64,000 bases of DNA from Lethocerus indicus (lineage: Eukaryota; Arthropoda; Insecta; Hemiptera; Belostomatidae): positions 16,200,246 through 16,264,245 of the forward strand of contig JACDQD010000006.1 of assembly GCA_019843655.1 (NCBI GenBank). Direction: 5' to 3'. Both the position numbers and the translations under genes were made by a program. The notes under the pieces were generated by a model, which did not search any database, had not been told where the DNA came from, and was given only the letters and a program-made list of their open reading frames with translations. Shown one piece after another: positions 13,331 to 27,111 of the stretch. Within the stretch, counting starts at the first letter, position 1; every line of letters starts with the position of its first letter.

Positions 13331-13590
13331 TTAGCATGACTCGGAACCATGTAGGAATTGTACGAAAAGTAACTACGAATCCAAGATAAATATTAAAACT
13401 TGAAACATTATTATAAACAGTTAAATAATGCATTTTAAATTGTAACCTCGTCATTCCATCATAAAAATCGTAATAAAATAAAATTATTAACTGTCATTAA
13501 ATTTAAATACAAATGTATATATCGCTTCACAAAAAACAGATGTTTTGATGGAAAACAAATTGTCTATTGACTAAACATTTCTGCCAATCT

Positions 13591-13659
13591 ATTAATAAAT
13601 TATTAATGCCCATGTATTAATAAATTGTTGGATACTTGGTTAGAATGTCATTAATAAAT
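13591..13659. repeat. Three copies of ATTAATAAAT in 69 bp
   Basis: Exact copies at 13591, 13616 and 13650. The TTTATTAAT reverse complement resembles posterior Hox/Caudal-type homeodomain sites. It could be a short homotypic cluster or the remains of a degenerate AT repeat. Confidence 0.5.
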
Positions 13660-16600
13660 GATCCTCTATAGAATACTTTCATAATAATATAACAGGAAAC
13701 AACCTATGCATTAACCAACTTCCAAACACACATTTTGTAACTCTGTAAGACTCCAGAGGCAAAATAAATCCCATTTATACCTAAATAGGTACTCCGCCTG
13801 AACAGAAATAACTGCACTCACGCCTAATTAAAAAACAAATTTCTAATCTCAATCCTAATTGCGGCCTACGACCTTTTCAAAAAACAAAATTGGACATCAG
13901 AAAATTTTAATTTCCGGACACTGGGAAAAGGTCTGGTTTGACCCGTCCCCTCTGCCCCACCCCCGCAATCGAGCTTCTGAATTAAGAGCAAATTAAGGGA
14001 GAAGTTCTCTGGAGTGGAGCGCCTGCCGGAGTGAGTGGGACGGGCAATCTGCAACCGGAACTGGAAATATCAAGTCGCGGGCCACTGGCGAGAAGTTATC
14101 TTATCTTCGGAGGGAGTCCGAAGGCGAAGCCCCGCCAGTGCCGGGACTTGCGGCCAAAGGAAGGACTTGCGGATCCCCTGGCCTTTAACCCAGATGTTCC
14201 CGGTTATTTTCGCCTCGGAGCACGGAGAGATCCTTTTCAGTTTACACTTTCCCCCCGGAGTTTCCCCCTATATTTTTACTTTCTCCGTGGCCAGAACAGA
14301 AAAGAACACGGTTAGATTTCGACTGACTCGTGGGAGTAGTTTCTAGACCGCAGATGATTGTACCGGATGTACAATTTGTCTTAGCCAGTATCGCTCGCAT
14401 TCATTTTTAACCTGCTACGTGCCCTGACGTATTAGCAACAAAGTTGTTTGTCACTATGAATAACAAAACAATTCTTAGGTACAAAACCGGGTCGAGTTCG
14501 ATTCGATGGAACATATAGAATGAAAATAATAATGCCTGGATTCGTCCTAGAAGTAAAGTTAAGTAATTTACCCACTCTTATTACAGTATTTGTAGGAAAT
14601 AATAAATAGACGAGAGCTGATTACATGCCAAACAGTGAACTACATCCGCAAAATTCCCCCTCTGCAGGTAGATGAAATTTAATGGCGAAAGGTCAAAGGT
14701 AACATTTTGTGGGCGTTCTCCAATACAAGCCCGAGCCATCAATCGACTAAATCACTCACTCTGCTCAAACTCACTCCAACGGGGGAAACCGCTCATCGCC
14801 TGCCGTTCAAAATTTGACTGGCATTTCCATTTTTCCACTGAAGTTTTTATTTTTATTGTCTTTTTAGTTTTTTAGGGGTAGTAAATGCACTCAAATACGT
14901 CTAAAAACGTTTATGGGAAGTTGTGAGCGATTTTCTGTTTCCTGTCGCTACTCTTGAGGCTAAATTAGTTACGACGTCTAGGCATGATTTCTGGTAATGC
15001 TCATATGCTCTCAGGATGTTTCATCGGCAGGCGACCGGTCTAGTACAGAACCATATATTGAGAACAGAACAAGATCACAAAATTTTTATAAGGAGGTTGT
15101 TTCATTTATATGATTCGGCTCGGAAATATAGCCCGTTTGTTGCTTCATCACTGAAATATTCTCGGAATGTTAATACCTCATCAAGTAATACTGCAAATAG
15201 TGGACACAGTAAAAACTAAAGTCAGGCAGGACTTACTTTCAACCAAATCCTTTTACTAATTTAATGAATACCGAAAAATCTGCCACAAATCTGAACTGAG
15301 TCCATTTTCTCCAAATGACACAAGGGCTCTCAGGTTTCACTTCCGATGATAGTTTATTCATTATGAATTGTCGCATCGATCTTTGATACAAGGCCAGAAA
15401 TAGAAACGGGTATTAAAAAAATCATAGGACACCCGTGGGAGACTTTCTTATTTATACCCTGGCCAACGTAAAGGAGAAAACCCGGCAAGGCCAACTGTAT
15501 CCTACACGAATCGTTCCAAGTATTATGGTAAGTGGAAGTTTAGAAAAATTTTCCCTCTTACCAGATACTTAAATCACTTTGAATACATATTATTTCAAAC
15601 GCGAGATAGTTATTTTCAACGTCAACGTAGCGTCAATTCAGGTGTAGAATAGAGTAAGGGATTTTGAAAGGAATCTGAGACGACTAGAAGAAAGTGTGTT
15701 AATAATGCGTTCTGCATATTTATGCGGAGAGTCTGCGACAGTCCGGAATATCAATGTCGGCCATTCGGTTAGTACTATACTATTAAATGAAATATGACTT
15801 CTCTGAGATACGAATCGAATTATCATGGCAAAATGTCTATGCAGAGCTAAAACGATATAAAAACTTGCGATAGAAGACATTATCACACGAATAAAAATAG
15901 AAAAAAAATGTATAGAAGGAGAGGTAATAAATTCCACAGAACGTACTGATTATATTTTAGATGCATTCGTAATAAATAAATTATTTCATTCATTCAATTT
16001 ATACCGCATTTCCAATACTTCGAATTCGTAGAATAACTTGAATTATACGATTAATCCCTTGAGGTTTGATGATTTTGATAAGCACTAATTACTCTTGTGT
16101 TCAGATTTCTGCAGAATATGACATCAATATAGATGGGAGGGGTTCCTTTCACCATCCATTTATTTATCGTGTTCCAGAATGCGGTCGAAGGACATTATCT
16201 TCTGTTTATTGAAATAAAAACAGGAACGGGATATGAATCACGGCTACTGTTATTCAAATCTTCAAGATAAAGTATCTATTATACACGGACTAATACCGGA
16301 CCCCCTCCCAATTCAATACGGAGGTGTTTTTGTTTTGCACGTTTTTTTTTACTTTTTAAGGCCGGCGACTTAAATCAAAAGCAGCCGACAGAAACCTTGA
16401 CCGTTTCCACATGATACGGCGGGCCTAGCGCCGCTCGCACTAACTAACCGATGACCGGAAAATATTTCTCTCTTGAGCTTCCACAAATTTCAATGGACCT
16501 TCCACAGTGTAGGAAGTTGAACAACGTAGAACTTTATATCTCGTAAAAGTAACGGCTGTTTCCTGCAGCCGTGGTGCTGACCACATCCCAGGGTCTGAGC

Positions 16601-17249
16601 CTGTTAAAACCTCTGGGAGGTCTCAGTCCCAATAGTATGCTACTAGACATTATGATCAATGTTATAACAGAAACCGAATGTGAACAACACGTTTTTAGTA
16701 AATACCGTTGAGGGTTTAATTAATTACCATTTTATTTCGTCTTCTATTTTGTATAAACATGTGTAATCTTAGAAAAATAATAAAACTACGAAATGCGAAA
16801 ATTGTTATAAAGAAATTATCACACTCAGTTGTATTTATTGACTGATTTCAACTGACTTTTCTTTTATTTTATGACGAAATAATATTTTCATGGTGTTCTT
16901 TTTTATGAAATATTAAATAGTAGTATTATAATTTTTTGTGTATATACTTTTTAGGCTGGTTTTGTGAGCAGGGATCATTCCTTCTCTGAGAAATAAATGG
17001 GCGCATCGGAAAGCTATGCTATCGTTTCATTAACCACAGACACGGTCGACAGTTATTATTATCCGAGATAAATAGGCCGGTCACCGGTAAACAATTCAGG
17101 CCCCAGCGTAACACAGCGCATTAGCGGAATTAGCATAACTGCGTAACTCGCTCCGGACCAGCATCCAGAGGGCGCGTAATACCCGCGAGAATTGCCCATA
17201 CTATTATTCAAACTCCTCTTACAAATACCACGGCCGGGGCTAATCGCTC

Positions 17250-17272
17250 AGCCCGTTGCCCGGCAACGGGCT
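17250..17272. promoter_or_regulatory. GC-rich near-perfect palindrome containing an X-box-like core
   Basis: Arms AGCCCGTTGCC and GGCAACGGGCT (11 bp each) flank a single C. The core GTTGCC-C-GGCAAC has two RFX half-sites with a 1-nt spacer. The symmetry extends beyond the RFX consensus, so a cruciform or another dimeric factor is possible. Confidence 0.5.
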
Positions 17273-17348
17273 CCCGCAAGAATACAGACAAATATTGCAC
17301 TTCGAAACTAAAACTGAACTGAGATGGTTTAGAAACCGGAAACTGCAA

Positions 17349-17368
17349 CTCCTACCTCTAGGTAGGAG
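17349..17368. repeat. Inverted repeat, 9-bp arms
   Basis: CTCCTACCT and AGGTAGGAG separated by CT, about 80 bp from the X-box palindrome. It could be a dimeric factor site or chance. Confidence 0.5.
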
Positions 17369-17770
17369 GTACCAATACATACTTCTACTACTTTTGTTTT
17401 TTATTTATTCTTCTTTAGTATTTAATGGATCAACTGCACACTTATTTTTCTCAGATTTTTCAGAGTACAAATTATTATTAAAACAATTATAGACAATATA
17501 GAAATAAGATCCCCATTCGCAATCCCTAGATAGGAGGCTCGCTGAACTAGGATATTCTAACGCGAATCAGTAAGTGATATTCAAAAACCTGGTGTTCGAA
17601 TTCAGAAACTGCAATAGTCCTCCACAAATCTCCAGTCGAGCAAAATTACAACATCCGTTGGTAGAAAGCCAAGGAGTAAAAAGTTGAGAGAACATCCAAC
17701 AATTACGTGGAAAGGAGTGGGGGTTAATGACTCCGACTGTGGAAAAGATAGTGAAAGTGTAGAAACTATG

Positions 17771-17796
17771 GGAGAGAGAGAGAGAGAAAGAGAGAG
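17771..17796. repeat. (GA)n microsatellite
   Basis: GA run with one AAA interruption; a possible GAGA-factor target. Confidence 0.9.
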
Positions 17797-18381
17797 GACT
17801 TGAATAGTAAAACGCGTGTCGTAAACGTGCCACAGCGACGTCCTCGCCGGATGTGAGCGCCAGTTTAACAATGCAATCATTCCCATTCATTACTGCCAGA
17901 ACAGGCTAGTCGAAATAGACCGGGATCGTTTTCGTAACATGCTCAAATCTTGGCCAACCTAGTACGAAACCAATGGCGGCCATTGTTTCTGTATCCTTAT
18001 AAAAAATAATGAAGTAATAAGACTTTGTAATTCGATGGGGGTTCTGCCAATGGACTATAGGGCATAGAATCCGCCTTGGGATCGCGATGATCCCAATTAC
18101 TTTCACCTTTTACTACAACACATTCAATTATTTATATTGGTTATTATAACTGGTCAATTAAAAACCTCGTACTAACTTGGCAGTCCTATAGGGTCACAAT
18201 CATTAGTTTAGGTACCGCGAATAAATCTATTCCAATGTAATGTTCCCAATAATTTATACATATATAGCTGAATTATACTAGTATAAATATTTTACCTTGA
18301 TGGCTATTAATATCGGTATTATGTTTATTTTGATGACTTTCGAACAACTGTTGAGAATACTTGTTCTTTTCTTCAACGTAC

Positions 18382-18410
18382 TTCCCGAAAATTAAATTTA
18401 ATTTCGGGAA
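18382..18410. repeat. 29-bp near-perfect palindrome
   Basis: Arms TTCCCGAAA and TTTCGGGAA surround a self-complementary TTAAATTTAA with one bulged A. It could form a cruciform or bind a dimeric factor. No flanking gene. Confidence 0.7.
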
Positions 18411-21400
18411 AAAACCAAGAAAGTCCCTCGCTCAACTGGGAATTCCTGTACGCGCAAATGGATTGGGAAAGTTGTGAGCGGGAATAGTGGGGATACAGAA
18501 AAGTAAATTGGAATTGCCGCGACCATCTAACAATATATAATTGTTTTGTTCGTACATACTATCCAGACATTTATCAATAATCATACATTTTTAGCCATCA
18601 GTGTTTCATATGTGACAGGGTATATAACATGCAGTCATTTTAAGTTTCCTAAAGCGGCCAATATGACGGCGATGAAGCATTTATATTAAAAGTGTATGGG
18701 GAATGTTATACAGAAATCACATTTTGCGACGGTGAAATACCGAACCGTTTTTTATTACATTGCTCGTGTTGCACTAACTTCGGGTATTAAGCCTAACGTT
18801 CCTGAGTCAGACACGTGACAGGAAGGAGAAAATAGCGTGAGTTATCTCATTGTTCCGGAACCTCATTGGCCTCTCCACAATTTATACAGTTAAGAAAAAT
18901 GATTAAAGAAGCATGATTCGTAGTATCAGAAATATATGTTCACTGCGTCTGTGGTGGAGATGTAACGTATCAGAACGTATCCCTGTTGTGGTTGGTTAAA
19001 TTAGGATTAACCTATCTGAGACCCATAAAAAGACGCGAGGAAGTCCAGTGATAACGTTTCAGCTAAATATAAAAGGAATAGTAAATCCCCGGGATCAAAA
19101 TATTTGTTATTACTTTCCCCTTGTTTGAAAATTAGCACTATTATAATTCAATAATTATTCCCTTCAAAGCGATGAGAATTTTTTATGAAGGATTTTCAGG
19201 TAGGATTCGAAAACAAGTCCAATTTGGAGCCAATTACTAGGGGCGTGGGCTCGGAATTCCCAAATGGAGCAATAACCGCGGGGCGGCGCTCCACTCGCTC
19301 ACGAGGGCCGGCTAATCTCTTCTCTCGGGTCCCGGATGGAAGTCCGATCTCATTACGGAAATGGGTTTCCTATTGGATACCGAGGGTGAAGTGAGGAGAA
19401 GGGTGAGCGGGAGGGGGACACTCTACTCGATACCTGCTACGTCGTGTAGGTGAAATATTCCGAGAAATACTGACGACCGAGAAAATGAGCGGAAACGAAT
19501 GTTGAAACCTCAAGGAAAACATCATTTTAATCATGTTAAAATCATTTTTAAATTATCTCGGGTTCAGTGCTGAGATTCACTAACTAGCTACTTAATAACC
19601 ACTAATACAGAGCTAAATATTTCTCATTATCCTACTTAATCTAGTGTTTTGGCTACGACCTAGACTCGAAACATTAGCTGAACCTAAGCTGTGTTTTATA
19701 ATTTGCGCCAACCGAGAATTGTGTCTTGTGACACAATGAGTGCCAGTGCCAACTCGTAACAGGAACATATTCTTCTACTAGAAATACAAAGTGACGCCAA
19801 ATACGGTACTGAGTTCGGGAGACCACTTCCATATTTCTCTTTCCGAGGTATCTCGAGTAGAAGTGGATTTCTGCGGCCATATTTTCATCTCAAGTTCTGA
19901 AAATCGACGTGGCTGCTGCAAAAGAATATTGAGAACACTCGCTGAAATGCGGATCTTCAGCCGATTATTAAATGCGTTGTTCGGAATATACATTCTCGAA
20001 TCCGAGTGGTATAATAGTGAGGCTTGCTCCAAGTCGACAGGGCGGTTGCCGGAATAACGCAAGAGTGAAGATATTCCAAACCATAGCGGACCAACAACAT
20101 GGTTTCTTAAATTTAACTACGAGTTATATTCACGGGGTTTGATATTGCGTCATGGTTGAGAGTCTTGGACAACATCGGTTACTAAATGTTAGTAACTTCT
20201 AAATTTAAGAGTCAAGTGGCAATGAGTACTGTTAGTCTGGTATGTAATTGATACCTGCCTCTGTCATCCCCCGTTTCCTAGGCTCGTACCCGTAGTCCGT
20301 CATAGTCAGTGGGAAGTACACTACCCGAGCGACGCGCGAGGTCTAAGAAAGAAAAAATGATCTGCGCGTTCCGAGAGTAACGGCGAACGGTGGCCTACTG
20401 GACAGGAGGGGCCCCACCAGCGTCCGACCGACTGGCAGAACAAGCTTGCATATTCATCATATCGAAACCACCTGGCAAACGAACTTCGCCTTGCCGTCGA
20501 ATTCGTGGGCGTCGACTCAAAACATTCTCTTTGTTTCCTCTACGGGGATTTCAATGGTGGGAGCTGCCGTGAAGGCCTTAGCCTTCCCTGTGGCCTTACT
20601 GGTCTCTCTCGCAACGGGGGACTCTCGCCTATGTGTGTATCTTACATGGCTGTTTCAATGTCGGATGAGTCGCGGCACGATTTTATTTGCGTTTTAAGTT
20701 AACAAATAATATTTTCTTATTCCTATCACCGCGATTATTAACACTACGTGAGAATACCAATTTCATCTAAGGCTTTAAATGAGCTGAAGACATTGTAATA
20801 AACTACTCTGCCGTCGAAATGGGATATATCCCTAAGAATATCGAAAATATGTCATGAGCACACCTGTGAAAGGATATAGTTGTACTGCCAGATGTATCAC
20901 TCTAGTTACAATTTTTGTTAAGAAGCAGATTGTTCTGAAATTGTCTGTCCATGGAAAACAGACAATGGACTTTTGGACAATCAATTACATATTTCCAACG
21001 GAAATAATGGCTGATATCGAGCCAGCGAACAACTACGTTTCACAACAGGATTTCTATTGTATACGCAAAGCGGCAGTCTGAACATCCGCTACTGTTCGAA
21101 TTTCGAAATCGATTCATTTTCCAACCGAAACTTTCTCCAGAGCCGAGCGATCGGAGAAAGCAAAAAGCTGCGGGGTGGTTCTCACAGGTTATCGAAGAAT
21201 GCAGTTTACTGAAGGACCAAAAAAAAATACGGGTTATTTTGAGAGCGCGAAGCACCGATATAAATCTGAATCGAGGCATTTCGTACCCGATTGATCATTA
21301 GGAGGGTTTATTTTCGCCGCGGAGAGTTCCGCCGTAATCCGATCGTTTAACAACAGGACTTAATTTGCATTGCCGTGGCAGGGTCGATTGTTTATGGAAG

Positions 21401-22652
21401 AGCTCAACTGATTCAGGCGATTACTCAGGTCCGGGAGGAGTACGCAGTGCAGCCAGAACACGGCCGATTATCTTATGCTAATATTGGCAGTTCGAGTCTC
21501 CCCCAGGTACGCCAGGAGTGGCGGCCACAGAGAGCCCATTCAAACAACGATAAAGCATGCGTCTCGTCAGTTTTTTTTATCTACGTTGCGATGCACAGAA
21601 AATTGAACAAGTAAGTTTAATCCAACATTTTATTTAGATAAACAACATAGGGATTTATTTAGATATCAAACGTGAGTAACCATGGCGACTATATATAATC
21701 TAATAACCAATACAGTCTCGAAAAATTATTGCCGATTATTGATAGTTTTAAGCAGAGTTCCAGCAGCATTTTACTGAAGTGTATCGAAACACTAGGACCA
21801 CAAGGAGTGAACAAATCAAAATACAATACAATATAAAATTCATGTTAACTGTTCTATTGGGATTAATGTTCTTGAGACTACACCATTTAAGAGAAAGGAA
21901 CCTGAATATAGCTCTGTAAGAGATGTCACATCCGACTATAAATAAGGTATCGTCAGGGAATATATTACGATCCACGGGATGAGGAAAGTAACATGACAAA
22001 AGTTAAGTACAACAAATTAAATTATTTATCATCTCCGTATTAAACTCAATCCACTGAAACCAATATATTTTAACAGTGAAATAACTGAAGAAGGGGATGT
22101 AATCAATAATTGCCAGCGGGAATTCTAACACGGACCATTAGGCCCACCCGTGAAGTCCTCGGGATAAATCTGAATACGAGAGAGAGAACGCTACACCATT
22201 TAAAAAGGACTAATGAAATCTATTAAAATCGGCAACGCCTCTAACTACGAGTATTTTTTTACCGCCCAGAACAGCATAAATCAGGCTTTACAACAGACCA
22301 AGGCTCGAGAAACCTTTCAGACGGGCACGTCACCGAACCTAGTGGAAATTACAACTAACTTCTTAAAGGTTAATTTATTACCGCGGTGTCGGCACGGTGT
22401 ATGATTTATTCAATGACGCGGGCAATAATAATGACCCAACTGGAAACTATGTATTTAAACCGGCCCCGATGTAAGCGGGTAGTGTCGGACGTCATTAATT
22501 AACAGAGTTTAGTCTAACAAGTTGAAGTTGCGTCGAAATATTATATAATAAGGGAAAAACCACAATAAATAGTTTCAATAGATAGGTAAAATAGTTTCTA
22601 GCATTGTAATAATATTTAGAACTGGACATTTCTTGGATTTGTTTTCCTTATA

Positions 22653-22670
22653 TCGCATTATATAATGCGA
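22653..22670. repeat. 18-bp perfect palindrome
   Basis: TCGCATTATATAATGCGA is exactly self-complementary. It lies in AT-rich DNA with no recognised gene. Confidence 0.75.
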
Positions 22671-22873
22671 AAAGGCTAGTAGATATTAACGATGGCATGA
22701 ACAAGACAACAGATCTACTTCTAACGATGAATACAAGAAATAGAATTACTGGTGACGGTTTTGGATACCACCTGACAATAATTTACCAATTGCAATTACA
22801 ATAATAAAAAATGATTTTATGAGATTCTCTCTCCGTTTGCATTGTTGAATTCAAGTGAGGGGATACACAGAAC

Positions 22874-22877
<4 letters not shown>

Positions 22878-22925
<48 letters not shown>
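22878..22925. repeat. (TA)n microsatellite
   Basis: About 48 bp of uninterrupted TA, the second long TA run in the window. Confidence 0.97.
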
Positions 22926-22929
<4 letters not shown>

Positions 22930-24045
22930 AATAAAAGTTATATGCATAACATTTCGTTGCTTAAAAGTTCCGTATCCTATGGTGGACTAATCGAGTAATG
23001 CCATGAAAATTGACCCGAAAATACGTAGGTCCGGCAGGTAGACTAAACCGGCACGACAAGCAATAATGTGCTTCATTCATATAGGCGATGCCTGTAATAC
23101 AATAATTAATGAACAAAGAGCAATTTACTGAATTTGCCTTCATTCCTCATATATAATGAGGTTTCAATATATGATCTATTGGTAAATAAAACACAAATTA
23201 GAAATTAATCTGTTTACATATATCATTTGAATCGTGAAAAATGAAGTTTGGCTGAAGTTCGGATCATAACAGATTACGACAAAAAATTGTTCCGATCGAC
23301 AAGAACAATGATCGAGACCTACTTTATACGTACGGACAGTTAGAATGCCGACAGCAGACCCAACACTTCGAATTGCCCGTCATAAAGGAAAAAAAGAAAA
23401 TGAACTGCTATGATTACAAGCATTTTTCTAGGTCACTCGGTTGCATGCAGATAAAAAGGAATTCGAGGCGAAATAAAAACCCGACGAGCTCAATGCCTCT
23501 CGGCCGGAATACAGTTTCTCCCGCCTGTTTATTTAACTTTATCGGTTCGCCTTCGACCGCCGACGGTAGTACCTTTCATTTTAAAAGCCACCGCATTTAG
23601 AGGAGGCGGCTCCTGCAATAGACGTGATGTCATTTGCGACGCCCACCGGCAAACTGGACCCGCCAAAGCCAATACGGGCCGGGGAAAATGAGGAAGTAAT
23701 TATGTCATCCAGAGCATTATCACTCTGTTTTTTTATACTAGGACGACGCACATTTTCTTAGTGAACGTAACTAACTATTAATTCACGACTATTAATTCTC
23801 ACGACTGTGAAGAAATTAGATACAGAAACTTAAAATCTAGCGGCACTTGCACGATTGGACACGCGACTAAATTAACGAGAGCGTGAAAAAGTTTCGTACG
23901 AACTAACGGACATTTATTTCTAATAACGAATTAATAATGATCGTTTATTGTCGACACATTCCCAACAGTTATTTATAACATCTTCATCATATATTCTTCG
24001 AGCTTTAGTATACAATTTTCAGTCTGTTTTGGTTTTTTTATATGC

Positions 24046-24077
24046 TAGGCCGATTTCGGTTGGTCAGCATCGTCAGG
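24046..24077 (+). repeat. Copy A of a short dispersed motif
   Basis: TAGGC followed by ATTTCGGTTGG and a CATCGTCAGG tail. It resembles the copies at 36084 and 59830, probably a degraded shared repeat end. Confidence 0.3.
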
Positions 24078-27034
24078 ATCCCACCATAAAAATCTAACAT
24101 AATTTCCAGAGCAAAGAACTTTATCTTTCAGTTCAAGGTATATGGCTCGACTCTTAGTTATACACCCAACGTTTATTAAATTTCTACCTGCTGGTAGTAT
24201 TTCAAAAATAAGACAGGTCCATTCCTTCTCGTTAAACTGAATTAATGATATCCTAATAAAACTTTAACAAATGGCTATCTCTCAAATAGGAAGGTTTTAG
24301 GTTTTAAGACGCAACTAGTGTCCATTCGCGCGCATCTAGCAGTACGAAACTGCGGCCAATACGGACATTAGAACATAGATAGATATATTAAAACAGATAT
24401 AAATTAAAAACATGCAAACATGGGTATATTTACCAATAACACCTCGGACCTGTTAGAACTTCTCAAATGTAATGCCATTACCTGAAACAAACAAAACAAT
24501 CGTTTTATTGACAATTATGTTTAGACTGGTAAAATTATACGGCGTAACATATTAACCGCAGACGGTGACTCAGTACAGCAGAGATTAAACGTGGGCAATA
24601 CGTTGCGCCATTAAGAAAGACGCGCAAATAACTTCGAACCGGAACCAGGAAATTCCAGTCATAACGAGCCTTTTTCTCGTTCAGCCACACTCTAGCCTAA
24701 GTCTTCGTTATTATTACGAGAGTAATAAAAATTCCCCGGTGCAATCTAAACGCGATATCGATGTCATTTATTAGTAAAGACATTAAGTCCGTCTATAGAG
24801 CGGTCGTTTGTTGTATTAAGTGCGCTGTTATTGTATATTGTATTTTCCCTCCGTAAATTCAACTGGAAATTAAAGAACATTTCTCCCTGGGACTTTTAAA
24901 CGATTACTACAAGAATATAACACTATAATTTTGCTATAACAGCGTGCAAATAATGTCACGATAAGGAATGAAAGTAATATTTAAAAAAACAAGCTACCTA
25001 AGTTATTAAACAATTGACACTAAACAGTATGATTGGTAGCTCGGACCTAAAGTCCGATACAAAACTTAGACAAATACAGAACCAGAGGAATAAGGTTTGT
25101 GTGAGTTATGGAAGTGGAGCTGGCGGGACAGGGGTATTTCGGGAATTAACAGGGTCGCAAATAAATGGGGTAGCCTGTTTATCCTGCGGGCTTTGACCGG
25201 ATCGCCTCGACCTCAACGGGACAAAGCCCGGTCCGGTCCCCCTCTCAATAACGGTCACCGGCCCGTAACTTTCAATTAACATCGGGGTGGTGACCCTCGG
25301 CCGCCGCCCCCACTCGCCAACTGCAGATAAATGAACGGCTCCGACGCGGCCCCAAACAAAACATTTTCACAGCCCAAGTTCATACTGAGCCGGGCACTCA
25401 TCTTCCACCTTTTGGGTACGTAACAGAAAAACAAAAATCCAATGTTTCCCGTGCAGATGTGTCGCCCGGCACAATTTCTGCCTCGTGGAGGGAACAAATA
25501 TATATGTGCTTCCAATATAAATCCAACCCGGATTAATTTAAGTTTTTTCTTTTTTCGACTGTTTCAAACACTAGATTTTCTATCTCCATTCACTCATTTG
25601 ATCCTAACTACATTTACATTTATTTTATTTTATTCAATATCAGACCATGAATGGTGCAGACACGAGTTAATTCAGAAACATTAAGTACTATATATTGTGA
25701 TTAAATGATTTATATTTAAGACTAGAAAGATAAATAGAAAAAAGTTAACTTATACAGAACAGGACAAATGAATAATTAATTGTTAATATATAAGTTAATT
25801 ATTTTCCGTCCGTAAACGTGTGATAGTATTTCGGAAAATTCCAACACTGAGTAGTCACAATATGTTTGACAGTAAACAAATTATCGAAGAAGGCCAAAAG
25901 GTGGAGTCGTCATATATGGCTTCATCACGGTTCTGGAGGCAATCAAGGATCCAATAATTATTGTCCTTCCTAATCGACTCGAGAGAACACTCTCTTAATA
26001 ACATACTATTTTCTGTCAGACTTTATATTTAAAACAGTTCATGAGTGCCATACACTGTTTAATTTTATCATTCGGTAGGAAGTTATTGAAGTTTAGTTAC
26101 TAGAAAACTGAAATAATCTACAAACTGACAATCCTGAGAGTCCTCGTAAAATAAGTATCTCCAGAAAAATAGTTTAAACCCAACCATCTGGAAATATCTA
26201 TCCCCTTTCAGGAGTTTATCTATCACAATGCCGCCGAGGTTAGACGTTGTGGTTTCGATCTCCACTACTGACAAGCTTTTCCTCCAATTACTCAACGCAT
26301 AATTTATTACTTGTTTACTAAACAACCTACCAGTATTAACTTCAAACGCAAGATGATACAACTCTTAATTAATAATAGACATAAAAAATATAGGTTAGAC
26401 ACAGATAAAAATTATCGAAATGATTAGATTAGTCAGTAAAATGATGTTAAACACTTATTTGCCTACATCTTTTCTGGCCTGGAACGTCACACAACAGAAC
26501 GTATAATACAATGCGAGTGTAATATTGCGTAACGATATCATTCAATTGTTTTTTTCTGAAAATAATACGGGCTGAAAACAATTAAAAATGTTTGTAAAAC
26601 CATCAGTGAAGGAATATCTAGCTTTACACAATCCCGGTTTATCTAAGAGGAACATGAAACAACTAATGTATAATGAGAAAACAGTTTGCATAATATTAAT
26701 CTTGTGTACTGTAAGGACAATTAATGTACGACATTAGGGAAATTTACTGAAGGGGGCTGACCTTTAGAACCACAAATGTTAATTAAATACCTGTTCCAAT
26801 ATGACACGCATTTTTCGGCCGATTTTACGCTTAAAAACCGCAATTTGGGGACGATTTTGGTTCTAAAAACCGCAGTTGTGTGCCTTTAAATAAGTAAGCG
26901 TTAAATTTCCATTTATCGATTTATTTATATAACGAGATTCTACTTTTCAAGGCGCTAGAAGCGTTGAATCGAACGTTACTGTTAGCAATTTATAAATAAT
27001 AACATTTATTAGTTATTCAATTTTGCAATTGATT

Positions 27035-27111
27035 GCGCAGAAATGAGTCTGGCTCCGGGAATCGAACTCTAGAATTGATCCTCGACTAAAAGACTTTATT
27101 TCTTTCTGCGC
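27035..27111. repeat. 77-bp imperfect palindrome with a pol III B-box-like core
   Basis: Outer arms GCGCAGAAA (27035-27043) and TTTCTGCGC (27103-27111) are perfect complements. AGTCT and AGACT pair inside them, and the centre is an imperfect palindrome around CTAGA. The minus strand reads GAGTTCGATTCCC, like the tRNA T-arm/B box, and carries CTTTTAG where an anticodon arm could be, but the T-stem and acceptor stem of a tRNA do not form. It may be a foldback element, a tRNA-related SINE remnant or a structured RNA. Confidence 0.5.

Larger units (their letters stand above)
11386..22000. other. Gene-poor DNA, no exon recognised
   Basis: CpG-rich blocks near 11590-11900, 12860-13330, 13910-14330, 19230-19440 and 20270-20690 sit in AT-rich DNA. 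Apart from the palindromes, X-boxes and microsatellites listed separately, I see nothing assignable. Confidence 0.5.

Noticed and set aside
14031..14346. Two overlapping long plus-strand frames
   Set aside because: They overlap in different frames over a GC-rich block, a sign of stop-codon scarcity and not coding.
17256..17492. Frame containing RWFRNRKLQ, reminiscent of homeodomain helix 3 (WFQNR)
   Set aside because: None of the preceding homeodomain residues are present, and the sequence on either side is unrelated; chance resemblance.
27035..27111. tRNA gene call on the minus strand
   Set aside because: Only a B-box-like GTTCGATTCCC and a CTTTTAG are present; acceptor, D and T stems do not form.
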